Below are positions 31,885 to 43,400 of a stretch of 64,000 nucleotides of DNA, in pieces. Made by a program: the position numbers and the translations under genes. Position 1 is the first letter of the stretch, and each line of letters starts with the position of its first letter. The notes under the pieces were generated by a model that saw nothing but the letters and a program-made list of their open reading frames with translations, was not told where the DNA came from and did not search any database. Origin of the DNA: Simmondsia chinensis (lineage: Eukaryota; Streptophyta; Magnoliopsida; Caryophyllales; Simmondsiaceae). The stretch spans positions 8,088,071-8,152,070 of the forward strand of contig JAGTTD010000024.1 of the NCBI GenBank assembly GCA_018398585.1, in the 5' to 3' direction.

Positions 31885-33818
31885 TGTGAGGAATAGTGTC
31901 CTACAAATCCAACTATATCTTGTAATTATTACTTTATTTAAGAATGAAATTTAAGTTCCAATCGTTTCCTCGTTAAATTTTTGTAAGTGGGTATATACTG
32001 CATGTTATTTTCTTTTAAGTGACATCCATGAGATGGAGGTAGTCCTCAGGCTACATTTACATGTTTGTTCTAAGTAGATTATGAGATTAACCCATATATA
32101 GACTTGGAGCAAATGGAAGGAAATGTTATTTGAAAACTTGTAGTCAGTGATAAGTTTGAACTACATGTCTGCTAAGACTATAACATGATATTTTAGATGT
32201 TCTCTCTTGGTCATGTGTATGGTGATCCAAAAGTGTTATGTTGGTGTGTTCAATAAGATTAATACACTAAGCTGGACCATGTGAGTTACTTGTTTCTAGA
32301 CTACTATCGAAAATTAGTGATTAATGATGTATTATTTAAACAACGACTCTAAATCCTGAGCGTATTCTGAATCTATGCATGGAATGTTAGTTACATTGGG
32401 TGACGACGTGAAGTGTGATGGGGATCAGGTATTCAATATGACATCTATAGTCTCCTATGAGATACAGATGTCCCTTAGTTGCTTCGTAAGTGTTTGAATT
32501 AATTCGGAAACTTTGGCCAAAGTGTTTCAGGTATTTGATAATTGGAATTTATACCGTGAATTTGTTCAAGTATAAATAAACTATTTGAAAAAGGGCAAGT
32601 TGATAACTAATGTAAAAGTAGTGAAAAAAATAATGGTAGTAGTTATAATTATTGTTCATCATGGATATCTCATTGAGGGGTGGTTGTTGTCAACATAGTC
32701 TTTTTGGTAATCATCGAATAAATAATTGAAGTTTAGAGTGCAGTGGGATTTATTTAGTGGAATTAAGTACCATTAAATAGAAATAAAATTTTATCACGAG
32801 ATGGTATTTAATTTAACCCATTTGGAGCTAAATTTAAAGTGTTCCTAAAATCCCTGCACAAGCATCTGTTTTAAATGCCATCAGAAAAATATTAAAAAAT
32901 TTATGAGATGAGTAAATTTAATTTTGCTAAACATTATTCATTAGATAAATAAAAGTTAAAATTATAAAATAAAATAATTTTTTAAAATTAAAAATCCGTA
33001 GGATAAATTTTTACATTTGGAAAACAAAATAAAACAAAAATTAAAAAAAAAAATCAAAGCTGGGTCGTAATTTGCGTTAACCAGCTGCAGCCAATCAGTG
33101 AGGCGGCTGTTTACGGAAGCGATCCAGTCCTTCAAGCAGAGCGTGCCATGTGGCACGCTTTTGGGTGCTATACGAGGGCAAGCTGGGCCGCTTGGTGCAG
33201 ACCAATCCTGTGGCGACACATGGCACGCGGTAGGTGATTTAATACCTTTCGGTCTCTTGTGAACAAAACGGAATCATTTTTGTTTTTTAGTTGAATCCCA
33301 GAGCAAAATTTGCTTTTTCGCTCCAGTAACCTACTATAAATAGGGGTACTGAAGTCAAGGTTTTGCATCAATTTTAAAATTAGAAGATTTTCTGAAAGTA
33401 TTGACTTTTGGAGATCAAAAAGAGAGAAAATTTTCGTTAAAATTTTTACTCTTTGCTTAAAATTTTTCAAAGCCAAGGCTCCGGATTTTTGAGGTGATTG
33501 CGTAGAAGGCTTCCAGGTCTCCTTTTTTCTTCGGTTTTCTTTATTAGAGCAATTTTCAGGTATTCTTCTTTCCCTTTCCTTTTAGTTTTTCACTTTTCTA
33601 TTTATTTACAGTATTCTTATTATGCTAGTTAATATTCATGTTATTATTATTAATGCTTTTACAGTAAAGGTCTATACATTTAAAATTAAAAATTTTAAGT
33701 CTGTAAATTTAAAATTATGAATTTTAAATCACCTGTAGGTCTAAAATTAGGAATTTTAAGTAGTTCCATTGCGTTAATCTAATTAATTAAGGAAAATTTT
33801 AGAAAATTCATCCCAACA
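31885..33818 (+). repeat. copia-1 3' LTR, 1.93 kb
   Basis: Starts tgtgaggaatagtgtcct after a purine-rich tract (aaatgggagat) and ends ttcatcccaaca. TATA box at 33,335-33,342; GC-rich U3 block at about 33,055-33,240. It differs from the 5' LTR at many sites, so copia-1 is old. Confidence 0.9.
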
Positions 33819-34173
33819 GTTTTATGGTTGTAATTTGTCATCTGTAATTGTATTTTGATTGAATTTTGCTAGAATAACAAAGAATAAAAGAGAGGAGAAG
33901 CATAAGACAAGACAAGACAGAAGAAGAATGTTAGGAGAAGTAAGGAGAAGAGAAGGAGAAAATGATTAGAATTGAACTTGTTTTATTGATATCTCACTTC
34001 AATGTCCATGACCCAGTTATAAACACGGGCAAGAATTGATCTAATTTGAATTATAATTGTTTCCCTCCAAAAGAGCAACTTTCCCTCCAAAATAAACACT
34101 TAGTTTTCGCTCCAAAGAACTACAATTTGAAATCCCCTCCAAAATATCCTAATTCAAATTCCAATGTTAAGTA
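33819..34173 (-). mobile_element. gypsy 3' LTR segment between copia-1 and copia-2
   Basis: On the minus strand it has cgtgtttataactgggtcat (TATA-like), aataaaac (possible polyadenylation signal) and a long pyrimidine-rich stretch (cttctcctctctt), the layout of an LTR. Its right end (aagta at 34,169) joins across copia-2 with 48,048, next to the gypsy polypurine tract. It is therefore the displaced 3' LTR of the minus-strand gypsy element. Copia-1 cuts it on the left. Confidence 0.65.
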
Positions 34174-35638
34174 TGTTAGGAATGGTATCATGAAAATCCA
34201 AATTTATCCTATAAATGTTACTTTATCAAAGAATGAAATTGAAGTTCTAGTCGTTTCCTCATTAAATTTGTGTAAGTAAGCATATATGTTACATGTGATT
34301 TTCTTTTATGTAACGTCCATGAAATGAATGTAGTCCTCATATTACTTTTTACACATTTGTTCTAAAAGAATTATGAGATTAATCTACAAATAGACATGGA
34401 GCAAATGGAATGACATGTTATTTGAAAAACTTGTAGTCAGAGTTTGGACTACTTGTTTGCTAAGGCTACAACGTGAAATTTTAGATGACCCGTCTTAGTC
34501 ATATGAATGGTGATCCAAAAGTATTATGTTGGTATATTCAATAAGATTAATTCCCCGAGTTGAACCATGTGAGTTACTTATTTCCAGACTATTATCGAAA
34601 ATGAGTGATTCATGACATACTATTTGAAAGACGACTCTAAATCCTGAGAGTATCCTGGACTTGTGCATGGGATGTTAGCTATCCTGGTGTACTATAAGTA
34701 AGGTCTTGATAAATGGCCCAAGTCCCACATGCATTGGCCAACTACATGAAGTGTGAAAGGGATCCGGTATTCAATAGGGAATTACAGTCTCTTATGAGAT
34801 ACAGATGTTCCCTTAGTTGATTTATAAGTGTTTGAATTAATTTGGAAACTATGGCCAAAGTTTTACATGTGTTTGACGTTTGAAATTTATACTGTGAATT
34901 TTTTTAATCATAAATGAATTATTTAGAAAAAGACAAGTCGGTAACTAATGGAAAAATCTGTGAGAAAAATAATGGTAGTAGTTCTAATTATTTTCATCAT
35001 AGATATCTAATAGAGGAGTTGGTTTTGTCAAAATAGTCTACTTGGGAATTATCAAATAAATAATTTAAGTCTAGAGTCCAGTGGGATTTATTTAGTGGAA
35101 TTAAGTCTCATTAAATGATAATTAAATTTTATCATGAGATGGTAATTAATTGAATTCATTCGGAGCTAGATTTAAATTGTCCCTGAAGTCCCTGCATAAG
35201 CCTTTATTTTAAATTGCCATAAAAAATATTAAAAAATTCATGAGATGAGTAAATTTAATTTTGCTAAACATTATTCATGAGATGAATAAAATTTAAAATT
35301 AGAAAATAAAATAATTTTTAAAATAAAAAATTCATAGGATGAATTTTTCCACGTGGAAAACAAAACAAAAACAAAAAATAATAAAAAAATCAGGTCGCGC
35401 TTCGCGTCGCACGGATCTCACGGACCAATAGGGGCGTGCCACTTGGCACGCTCTTGGGCAACCCCAATGGGTCAATCCGTGCCTACAAGCATGGGCCAAT
35501 CAGTGGCTGCCACCTGTCATGCGGGTCGTATTTTAATGAGGTTTGACTGGCATGTTAAGACGGCGTTGTTTTGCTTTGTTTTGTAATTTCAGTTGAATCC
35601 CACATTGCCTTTTATTTATTTTTCGATCTGGTAGCCTT

Positions 35639-35646
35639 TATAAATA
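35639..35646 (+). promoter_or_regulatory. TATA box of copia-2 5' LTR
   Basis: The sequence cctttataaatagggtt sits at the same LTR position as in copia-1 and the copia-2 3' LTR (47,597-47,604). Confidence 0.7.
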
Positions 35647-35940
35647 GGGTTTTGGAGTTAGAGTTTACCATCCAATTTTAAATAAACGGTTTCTGAAAGT
35701 GTTAAGTTTTGAAGATCTAAAAAGAGAAATTTTTCATTGAATTTTTTTCTCTTAAGTTCAATATTTTTCGAAGTCCACGCTCCGAGTTCTTTCACGGAGA
35801 TTGCACAGAAGGCTTCTGGGTCTCAGTTTTCTGGTCTTCTTTATTTGACGCTTTTCTAGGTATTCTTTTTTTTCCTTTCCTTTTGGTTTTTCACTTTTCT
35901 ATTTTCATGTTATTATGATGAATGCATTAGAGTAGAGGCC

Positions 35941-37387
35941 AAAAGGATCTCCACATGGTCTTCATTGATTTGGAGAAGGCATATGATAGAGGGCCAAGAG
36001 AGGTACTATGGAGGGTGTTAGGTAGGAGAGGCATCCCAATGCCTTATATCCGGGCCATTAGGGACAACTATGAGGAGGCACATACTAAGGTGCGCATAGG
36101 GGAAGGGGAGACAGACACTTTTTCTATTACAGTTGGGGTGCACAAGGGCTCTGCCTTGAGTCCCTTTCTATTCATTCTAGTGATGGATGAGCTCACTAGA
36201 CACATCCAAGGAGAGGTAACTTGGTGTATGCTTTTTGCAGATGACATAGTTTTGGTAGGGGACTCCCGAGCAGACATAAATGAGAAGTTGGAATTGTGGA
36301 GAGGTGCTTTAGAATCGAAGGGTTTACGGATTACAGATCTAAGACCGAGTACTTGGAATTCAAATTCGGTCACTCCACCACGACTAGTACAGTGGATGTC
36401 AAGATAGAATCGGAGACTGTATCGAGTAAGGAGAGTTTCAGATACCTGGGATCCATGATACGCCAGAATGGTGAGGTGGATGAGGCTGTCAACAACAGGA
36501 TTAAAGTAGGCTAGCAGAAGTGGAGGATGGCATCCGGGGTGCTTTGTGATAGAAAGTTCCCACTAAAGCTAAAGGGAAAATACTATAGGATGGTAGTAAG
36601 ACCGGCTATGCTAGATGGGGCAGAGTATTGCCCAATGAAATAAAATCAAACATAGAGGATGAAGGTGGCAGAGATGAGGATGTTGCGCTGGATGTGTGGC
36701 CACACAAGGAAGCATAGGATCAGGAATGATGTAATAAGAGGTAAATTGGGTGTAGCCTCGATCGAGGATAAGTTGAGAGAGCACCGCCTGAGATGGTTTG
36801 GACATGTTAGCAGGAGACCAACCACGGCTCTAGTCAGGAGGTGTGAACAGCTACATACTACGCTAGGCAGAAGAGGGAGGGGCAGGCCAAAGAGGAGTTG
36901 GTTGGAGATGATCCGAGACGACCTAACCCACCTAAACCTAAGAGAGCAGATGGCCTTAGATAGGGCACGATGGAGGGCTAGCATAAGGATAGCGGATATG
37001 GCAGCGTACAATAGTGCGTTGAGTGACTGGTAATTTAAGATTTCTAGGCAGTCATAACCCCAGGTAGTGCACGTATCTGCTATTTAGTTGTTTTTCGATT
37101 ACTCGGCTTTTATTGGCCATGTACTATTGGATTTATTATATGCCTGTTTTTCTCTCCTGTAGGGTATATTTATAGTGCTAGTCTTATGAGGGGTCCAAAG
37201 CTGATGCTTGTGGCTTCTATGATGTGCAGGATACCATATTCGCATGACGACTCGATTTTTAGGTTGGGGGTCCGCGGAAACAACTCTCTTCTACCCGGAA
37301 GGGGGAAGGCTGCGTACATCCATCCCCCAGACCCCGCTCGTGCGGGAGCCTCTGTGGCACTGGGACTGTTGTTATTGTTGTTGTTGT
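35941..37387 (+). mobile_element. RTE-1: 5'-truncated RTE LINE in copia-2 5' LTR
   Basis: It is flanked by attagagtagaggcc (35,926-35,940) and attagagtaggagcc (37,388-37,402), a 15-bp duplication with two differences. It starts inside RT motif A and runs to a (GTT)n-type tail at 37,372-37,387. The 3' UTR carries the shared tail block (aggttgggggtcc, ggaaacaa, gggggaaggctgcgtacatc). Confidence 0.9.
35955..37033 (+). pseudogene. RTE-1 reverse transcriptase C-terminal half
   Basis: MVFIDLEKAYDRGPREVLWR (motif A intact), VGVHKGSALSPFLFILVMDEL (motif B), MLFADDIVLVGDSRA (motif C, FADD intact). A frameshift near 36,330 breaks SKGLRI(S)RSKTEYLEFKF; a stop at about 36,513 and another at about 36,643 follow; then MKVAEMRMLRWMCGHTRKHR and RWFGHVSRRP, ending NSALSDW. 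This is the RTE class often annotated in plants as 'craniofacial development protein 2-like'. It lacks the endonuclease through truncation. Confidence 0.88.
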
Positions 37388-37493
37388 ATTAGAGTAGGAG
37401 CCTTTAGATTTAAAATTAGAAATTTTAAATCATGTTCATTTACACTGCATTAATCTATTTAATTAGGAAAAATTTTTGAAATTCATTCCAACA

Positions 37494-37513
37494 ATTGGTA
37501 TCAGAGTCAGCTC
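37494..37513 (+). other. primer-binding site of copia-2
   Basis: The sequence attggtatcagagtcagctc starts directly after the LTR. The 12-base core tggtatcagag(t) fits initiator tRNA-Met and is the best-preserved primer site in the window. Confidence 0.9.
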
Positions 37514-37983
37514 TAATTACATTCATAATATACATTATAGTTATAACAAGATTAAAATAAATAGACTTACAATTTAATAAAATAGAGATTTTATTAAAAT
37601 AGAATGAAGAGATAGTTTAATTCAATATTGATAATAATTATAGACCCAGTTTTAAATTGTTTAAAACAGTTGTTTGAATTAATAGTTAATTGAGATCTAT
37701 AGATGTAGATTTTTTAATTACATATATATTTAAAATACGTATGATGTGATTATGTGTATATTATTAAGATTAACTAAATTGGTTGGATTAACCTAATGCG
37801 ATACAATCAATATTTTTTAATAAAAAAATAAAAAAAAATTTTCTTTTGTAAATGGAGGTGTTGACACTGACGTCAACACTCACGGGCATTTAAAAAAAAT
37901 TTGGACATGCAAACATCAGTACTGAATTAAATAATAATAATTAAAAATGAATTTTTATTAATTAATGTATTTTTATTATTATT
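37514..37983 (+). other. copia-2 leader, part 1
   Basis: AT-rich leader collinear with copia-1 22,860-23,290. Leader part 2 resumes after RTE-2 at about 42,165. A 34-bp segment containing ggaggtgttgacactgacgt at 37,843-37,877 recurs at the start of RTE-2 (37,985-38,019). Confidence 0.75.
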
Positions 37984-38039
37984 TTTTTTGTAAATGGAGG
38001 TGTTGACACTGACGTCAACGCTCAACTCCAAAAAAGATC

Positions 38040-38700
38040 TCTTCTCTCTCTCTCTTTCCTCTGCGATTGTAACGTTTACTGACAACCCCCCCCCCTGGTC
38101 TTTCGCTTTCACCACCCCGCCTCCCCACCGCCCCACCGTCAGACACCTCGCCGACTCACCTCCAGCCCCTAGCGACGCCACCTTGACGGCGACGACCCAC
38201 AGCCGGGCAAGCGCCGCACCTCACCACACACACCCATACACCACTGACACCGAACCACCACACCCACCCCGACATTTGAGCCCAACCACCACCTAGCCCC
38301 GCCCAACCACCCACCACCACGGCCCTCTGAACTCGCACCCCACCACCGCCTCGCCTCACCCACCCCAACCCAGGACCGGCCTCACCCAAACCCCAACCCT
38401 GTCCTCGCTCAACCCTCCCACCACTTCGACCCACTGTTTCTCGCTCCTCACCACCACCTCGCCACAATTATCGGCACCACCTTCCCAACTACACACCTGC
38501 TCTAACACTGACACCACCACCACCACACCACGTGATGCCCCATCAACAACATCACACACACACCACACCAACCTCTCCTGCCCCCACCAGCCCCACCTCC
38601 ACCATCACTGCCGCCAACAAGCCTAAGCCGGCAGCCCGTAGTTGACAAGCAAGAGGGGGTCCAGGTAAGTTTAGCTAGGTCAGAGTTCCAACAACGCACC
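38040..38700 (+). other. RTE-2 C-rich 5' untranslated region
   Basis: After a CT run, about 550 bp is dominated by CACC/CCAC words, unlike the AT-rich host leader. Open frames on both strands here (for example 37,994-38,296 and 38,156-38,467 minus) are rich in Pro/His/Thr or Gly/Val and follow composition. It probably holds the RTE promoter; that is inference. Confidence 0.6.
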
Positions 38701-38904
38701 GGCCTCAGGTTTGATCTAACCTTTATTTCAACAGGGTAGTGTTGAACTACCATTGTTGTGTATTTTTCTTTGGTTACTCGGTTCTGTCTCATTTCAGTTT
38801 TGTGAATTGTGTGTGTCTTATTGACTGTGGGTGATATTCGTGGGTGTATATACTTTTTTTGCTTCTTGTCTATGTTGTTCACTTACCCGCATTAGGACAG
38901 CTAG

Positions 38905-39771
38905 TTGTTGAGCGTGAACAGCAATGAAACTCAGACTTTGAGGCCATCTTCAAATGGGGTGGGGAGGAGGAGGAAGAGGCAAAAGGGGTTAGGGAACTTG
39001 AGATTAGGTTCACTAAATGTCGGGACACGAATGAAGAAGAGTTTTGAGGTGGCCCATATGATGATGAGGAGAAACATCAACATACTTTGTCTACAAGAGA
39101 CTAAATGGGTTGGCACGAAAGCTAGGGAGGTGCTCGGGCATAAGCTCTGGTATGCGGGCAAGGCTAGAGGTAGGAATGGAGTGGGGATCATTGTGGAAAG
39201 CAGCCTCAAGGATAAAGTAGTCGGAGTATCAAGAGCTGACGATAGGATCATAAGTATCAAGATGGTCCTAGATGGTGAAGTATTGAACGTCATCAGTGCC
39301 TACGCACCTCAAACCGTACTTTCGGAGCATGAGAAGGCTACTTTTTGGGAGGACTTAGACACAATGATGCAGGACATACCCCCAACTGAGCAGGTAATGA
39401 TTGGTGGGGACTTCAACGGACACGTTGATGCGACGGAGGACGGTTATTCTCCTCATCATGGAGGATTCGGTTTTGGAACCAGGAATGCAGAGGGCAAAGC
39501 CCTGTTAGACTTCGCGGTTACTTACGACCTCATGGTGGCCAACACCTTCTTCAGAAAGCGCGAGCAGCACAGTGTCACGTACCAAAGCGACGGGACAAGA
39601 ACACAGATCGACTACATACTACTAAGGAGAAGGGCGCAAAGAGACTGCAGGGATTGCAAGACTACCCCAGGCGAAGACCTGTCTACACAACATAGGATGC
39701 TGTGGGCGGATATAAAGGCCAAGGGGAGGGCCAAAAGAATCTGCAAACCTGCGCATACGCAAACTTGTTAG
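38905..39771 (+). pseudogene. RTE-2 apurinic-type endonuclease domain (288 codons)
   Basis: Endonuclease/exonuclease/phosphatase fold. LRLGSLNVGTRMKKSFEV (Asn motif), NILCLQETKWVG (catalytic Glu), VISAYAPQ, MIGGDFNGHVD (Asp-x-Asn), TRTQIDYILLRR and QHRMLWADI (catalytic His). All catalytic motifs are present. The frame ends at a TAG at 39,769 where related proteins continue into the RT, so a single stop splits the polyprotein. An upstream in-frame extension is possible; the ATG at 38,905 was chosen as the first giving a normal N-terminus. Confidence 0.9.
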
Positions 39772-41846
39772 AGGGAGCTCAAGGGCGAGAAGTATAAAGT
39801 TTATAAGGAAAAAGTGGAGGCCGAAATCAGGGAGGACTTTGAAAGAGACACAAACCAATTGTGGAACCATCTGGCCCAAAAGATGAGAGGACTGGCACGG
39901 GAAGTCCTCGACACGTCTAAGGGAAGGGCACCAAGAAACAGAGAATCCTGGTGGTGGGGTTACGATGTCCAAGAGAAGATTAAGGCGAAACGAGTTTGTT
40001 TCAGAGAATGGGACCATGGCAGGGATGAGGATAAACGACAGCGGTATATTCAAGCTAGGCGAGAAGCAATGTGAGCAGTTAGAGAAGCACAATCAAGAGC
40101 TTATGAGAACTTCTACAAAAGGATGGAGACCAAGGAGGGCGCGAGGGACTTATATAGAATTGCCAAAGTGAGAGAAAGGAAGACCAGAGACCTGGACAGA
40201 GTGCAATGCATAAGAGGGGAAGATGGACAGGTACTCGTGGACAGGCATCTAATCAAGGCTAGGTGGAAAAGGTACTTCCAAGAGCTGTTCAACGAACAAG
40301 GAGGGACAGAGATATCCTTGGGTGATCTTCAAACATTTGAGGTGCATCAAAACCACTGCGAATGTAGGCAAATTAGCCTCGACAAAGTCAAGGAAGCCCT
40401 GAGATCCAGGGGAAGGGGTAAAATAGTTGGCCCAGATGGCATCCCCGTAGAAGCATGGAAGTGTCTTGGACAAAAGGGCGCCATTTGGCTGACTAAACTA
40501 TTTAACCAAATCCTCCAGGGGGACAAGATGCCTAAGGAATGGAGGAAGAGCATATTGATACCAATTTATAAGAACAAAGGCGACATTCAGAGTTGCGCCA
40601 ACTATCGGGGTATCAAACTAATGTGCCACACTCTGAAGTTGTGGGAACGGGTCATAGAGAGGAGGTTAAGGCATTTGACTGAGGTGTCCGAGAACTAGTT
40701 CGGATTTATGCTCAGGAGATAAACAATAGAAGCCATCCACATCCTAAGGCGGACGATAGAACATTATAGGAAGAGACAAAAGGACCTTCATATGGTTTAG
40801 AGAAGGCATATGATAGAGTGTCAAGGGAGGTCCTTTGGAGAGTTCTGGACAGGAAAGGCATCCCCGTACCATACATCCGAGCCATCAAAGACATGTATGA
40901 GGAGGCACAGACTATGGTGCGTACAGTGGATGGGGAGTCAGACGCTTTCCCAATAACAGTACGGGTTCACCAAGGGTCTGCCTTGAGCCCCTATCTGTTA
41001 ATTTTGGCTATGGACTAGCTCACTAGGCACATCCAGGGATGCGTACCTTGGTGCATGCTTTTTGCAAATGACATAGTGTTAGTGGGGGAGTCGCGGGAAG
41101 AGATAAATAAGAAATTGGAACTGTGGAGAGGAGTTCTAGAGTCAAAGGGTTTGCGACTAAGCAGAGCCAAGACCGAGCACATGGAACTCAAATTCGATCC
41201 CTCTACCACGCCTAGCCGGGAAGAAGTCAAGATTGGACACGAGGCCATTTCGAAGAAGGAGAGATTCAGGTACTTAGGGTCCATGATACAGCACAACGGT
41301 GAAATGGACGAGGATGTCAGCTACAGGATCAAAGCGGGTTGGCGCAAGTGGAGGATGGCCTCTACGGTACTTTGTGATAGGAAATTCCCTTTGGAGCTAA
41401 AAGGAAGATACTATAAGACGGTGGTGCGGCCAACCATGGCATATGGGGTGGAGTGTAGGGCGATAAAACAATAGCACACTCAGAAGATGAAGGTGGCGGA
41501 AATGCGAATGCTGAGGTGGATGTGCGGACACACAAGGAAGGATAGGATCAGAAACGACATCATAAGAGGCAAATTGGGCGTAGCTCCCATTGAAGATAAA
41601 TTAAGGGAGAAACTCTTGAGGTGGTTCGGACATGTTAGAAGGAGACCGGACAAAGTTCCAGTCAGAAGATGCGAACAACCTCTTACTACATTAGGCAGAA
41701 GAGGCAGAGGCAGACCGAAGAAGAGATGGCTTGAGACGATCCGACAAGACCTCACCCACCTAAACTTTCTGGAGGAGATGACCTTAGATAGTTCCCAATG
41801 GAGGGCTAGCATAGGGGTTTTAGATGATCCGGTTAGAGTAGGGTAG
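39772..41846 (+). pseudogene. RTE-2 reverse transcriptase, inactivated
   Basis: The linker (RELKGEKYKVYKEKVEAEI; RESWWWGYDVQEKIKAKR) is followed by RT: GRGKIVGPDGIPVEAWKCLG, then WRKSILIPIYKNKGDIQSC and NYRGIKLMCHTLKLWERVIE (motif 2). At about 40,796 roughly 10 bases are missing against RTE-1, so the motif A Asp is lost and the frame shifts. [17 protein letters not shown] is motif B; motif C reads FAND (41,061-41,072) in place of FADD. It ends with MKVAEMRMLRWMCGHTRKDR and RWFGHVRRRP. Stops at 40,072, 40,696, 41,016 and 41,472 mostly fit C-to-T or G-to-A changes, as expected of methylated silent copies. Confidence 0.92.
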
Positions 41847-42033
41847 GCTTTTCCCTATCATTTCTATCCCTTTCTCATTCTTTTTCTCGTTCTCTTTCCT
41901 TATCATTTCCCTATCTCTTTTTTTTTTTTTTTTTTGTCATACTTATGTTGTTTGTTGTTGCTCCTGTGCTAGGTCTTTGGCTGATGGATGCAGGCCATCT
42001 TCTTAGGCTGGGGGTCCTAGGAAACAGCCTCTC

Positions 42034-42054
42034 TTCAGGGTAGCCCCCTGAAGG
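42034..42054 (+). other. conserved 3' hairpin of RTE-2
   Basis: cttcaggg (42,034-42,041), loop tagcc, ccctgaag (42,047-42,054): an 8-bp perfect stem in the 3' UTR about 90 bp before the (GTT)n tail. An equivalent stem lies in SINE copy A (20,330-20,337 with 20,344-20,351), SINE copy B and the other RTE copies, partly with different bases. Possible recognition element for the RTE reverse transcriptase (inference). Confidence 0.65.
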
Positions 42055-42164
42055 GGAAAGGCTACGTACATCTACCCTCCCCAGACCCTGCTTTTGGCGG
42101 GAGCCCTTGGAGACACTGGGCCTGTTGTTGTTGTTGTTGTTGTTGTTGTATTCTAATGATGATT

Positions 42165-42755
42165 ATGAGATAATCAAGATGTACATGCAATTTAAAATAG
42201 AAAACCACTAGTTTACAAAATTTAAGTTAGAGCCAGGTTCAATTGTTGAAACCTCACAGTCTCCATTACCTTTCTAGTAGTAGGTTGAATTGACATCACT
42301 TCCAGTGGAGGGTGTTGGTTTGCAGGTAACAATGTTAGACTTTTAATAGGATAAACTAAAGTGCAAAGAAGCAATTCGACCGTGCTGCTGTGTAGTATTA
42401 CGTGTATTTGTATGGAGGTTCAGGTAATGATTTACACTTGACTAACGTAATATATTAGCCTCCCCGAGGAGCTCTGTAGTGTCACGTTAGAGACTAAGGA
42501 AAAGTGCTGAGTTAATCATGTTTAGTAAGAGTTACAAGAAAATATGTTAATTGAGAATAGCTCTCACCTAAACTAATTTCATACGACCCCGCTGCCGGGG
42601 AGTAGGAAGTGGTGTGTTTGGGACATCATTGCATACATGATAGTTTTGTTTTGTGGATACTTGACTCATTGTGTTTGCTAAAATTAAAATAATAGATATC
42701 ACTTCATTGTACATGACACATTATATAGTTTCCCAAATGTTTAGAGACATTAAAA
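42165..42755 (+). other. copia-2 leader, part 2
   Basis: Collinear with copia-1 23,305-23,906, beginning atgagataatcaag. Contains tcaattgttgaaacctca and ggagctctgtagtgtcacg blocks shared with copia-1. It has no coding frame. Confidence 0.75.
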
Positions 42756-43400
42756 ATGGCTACAATAGGTATACTTTATTCAATTCATAAGCATAATGTA
42801 CTCAACTAGACCGAATTATTTTGCCTGGAAAAAGAGTTTGGACATCATTCTACTTCACGAGGTCCTTAACTTTGCTCTCATTGATGCTCGTCCTATTGTG
42901 GCTACTAATGATTGTACAGTTGTTGTTAAAGAGTGTTATGAGCGCTGGCATAAGGCTAATAGGTTAGCCATATGCTACATATTGACCTCTGTGTCAAATG
43001 TTCTCAAGTATCAGACGCTTGAGATGTACACAGCAGCTGAGATGATGAAACATTTAGAAAAGATGTTTGAACAATAGTATAGAGTAGCTAAGAAAGATTT
43101 GATCAGAAAGTTACTTAATATGAGGATGTCCGAAAGAACGCCAGCTGAGGAACACATCATGAGTTTGATGGCGTGTTTTTCTGAACTGGAAGTCCTTGGA
43201 GCTAAGTTTGACAATCAAACTAAGCAGGACATCATCCTCAATTCTCTGTCCAGCTCAGTCACTCAGTTCGGGCTGAATGTTTCTATGAATAATAAGAACT
43301 ATTCTTTGCCTAAGCTAATGAAAGAGATGTAAGTAACAGAGGACTGATTGTGGGCTGAATCGAATGTCCAATCAACCCACACATCAAGGATGAGTGAGGA
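42756..43400 (+). pseudogene. copia-2 gag remnant
   Basis: The ATG at 42,756 gives MATIGILYSIHKHNVLN, then a stop and one-base shift into the frame PNYFAWKKSLDIILLHE, RYER-like CYERWHKANRLAICYIL and MYTAAEMMKHLEKMFE. A stop at 43,076 is followed by RVAKKDLIRKLLNMRMSERT, MSLMACFSELEVLGAKFDNQ and NKNYSLPKLMKEM. It is the better preserved of the two copies of this gag. A faint zinc-knuckle stretch (RKCFLR-like) lies near 43,410. Confidence 0.85.

Larger units (their letters stand above)
20597..33818 (+). mobile_element. copia-1: Ty1-copia retrotransposon with nested SINE and LINE
   Basis: Order: 5' LTR 20,597-22,840, primer site, leader, gag, protease, integrase, start of reverse transcriptase, [LINE 26,378-31,422], RNase H, 3' LTR 31,885-33,818. 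All coding parts are broken. Compared with copia-2, about 780 bp of reverse transcriptase has been lost just after the LINE. A possible target duplication is GTTT (20,597-20,600) and GTTTT (33,819-33,823), but the first LTR bases are eroded. LTR length without the SINE is about 1.99 kb (5') and 1.93 kb (3'). Confidence 0.85.
34174..37493 (+). repeat. copia-2 5' LTR (contains RTE-1)
   Basis: Starts tgttaggaatggtatcatga and ends attcattccaaca. Without RTE-1 it is about 1.87 kb. TATA box tataaata at 35,639-35,646; GC-rich U3 block at about 35,390-35,540. Confidence 0.9.
37984..42146 (+). mobile_element. RTE-2: near-full-length RTE LINE, 4.2 kb
   Basis: It inserted in the copia-2 leader; the flanks tgtatttttattattatt (37,966-37,983) and tgtattctaatgatgatt (42,147-42,164) look like an eroded 18-bp duplication (13 of 18 match). 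Order: C-rich 5' UTR, endonuclease, reverse transcriptase, 3' UTR, (GTT)n tail. Five in-frame stops and a motif A deletion make it dead. It is the only RTE copy here with an endonuclease. Confidence 0.88.

Noticed and set aside
37994..38296. 100-codon frame (and minus-strand frames 38,156-38,467 and 38,169-38,363)
   Set aside because: C-rich 5' UTR of RTE-2; codon content follows CACC repeats on both strands, with no domain.
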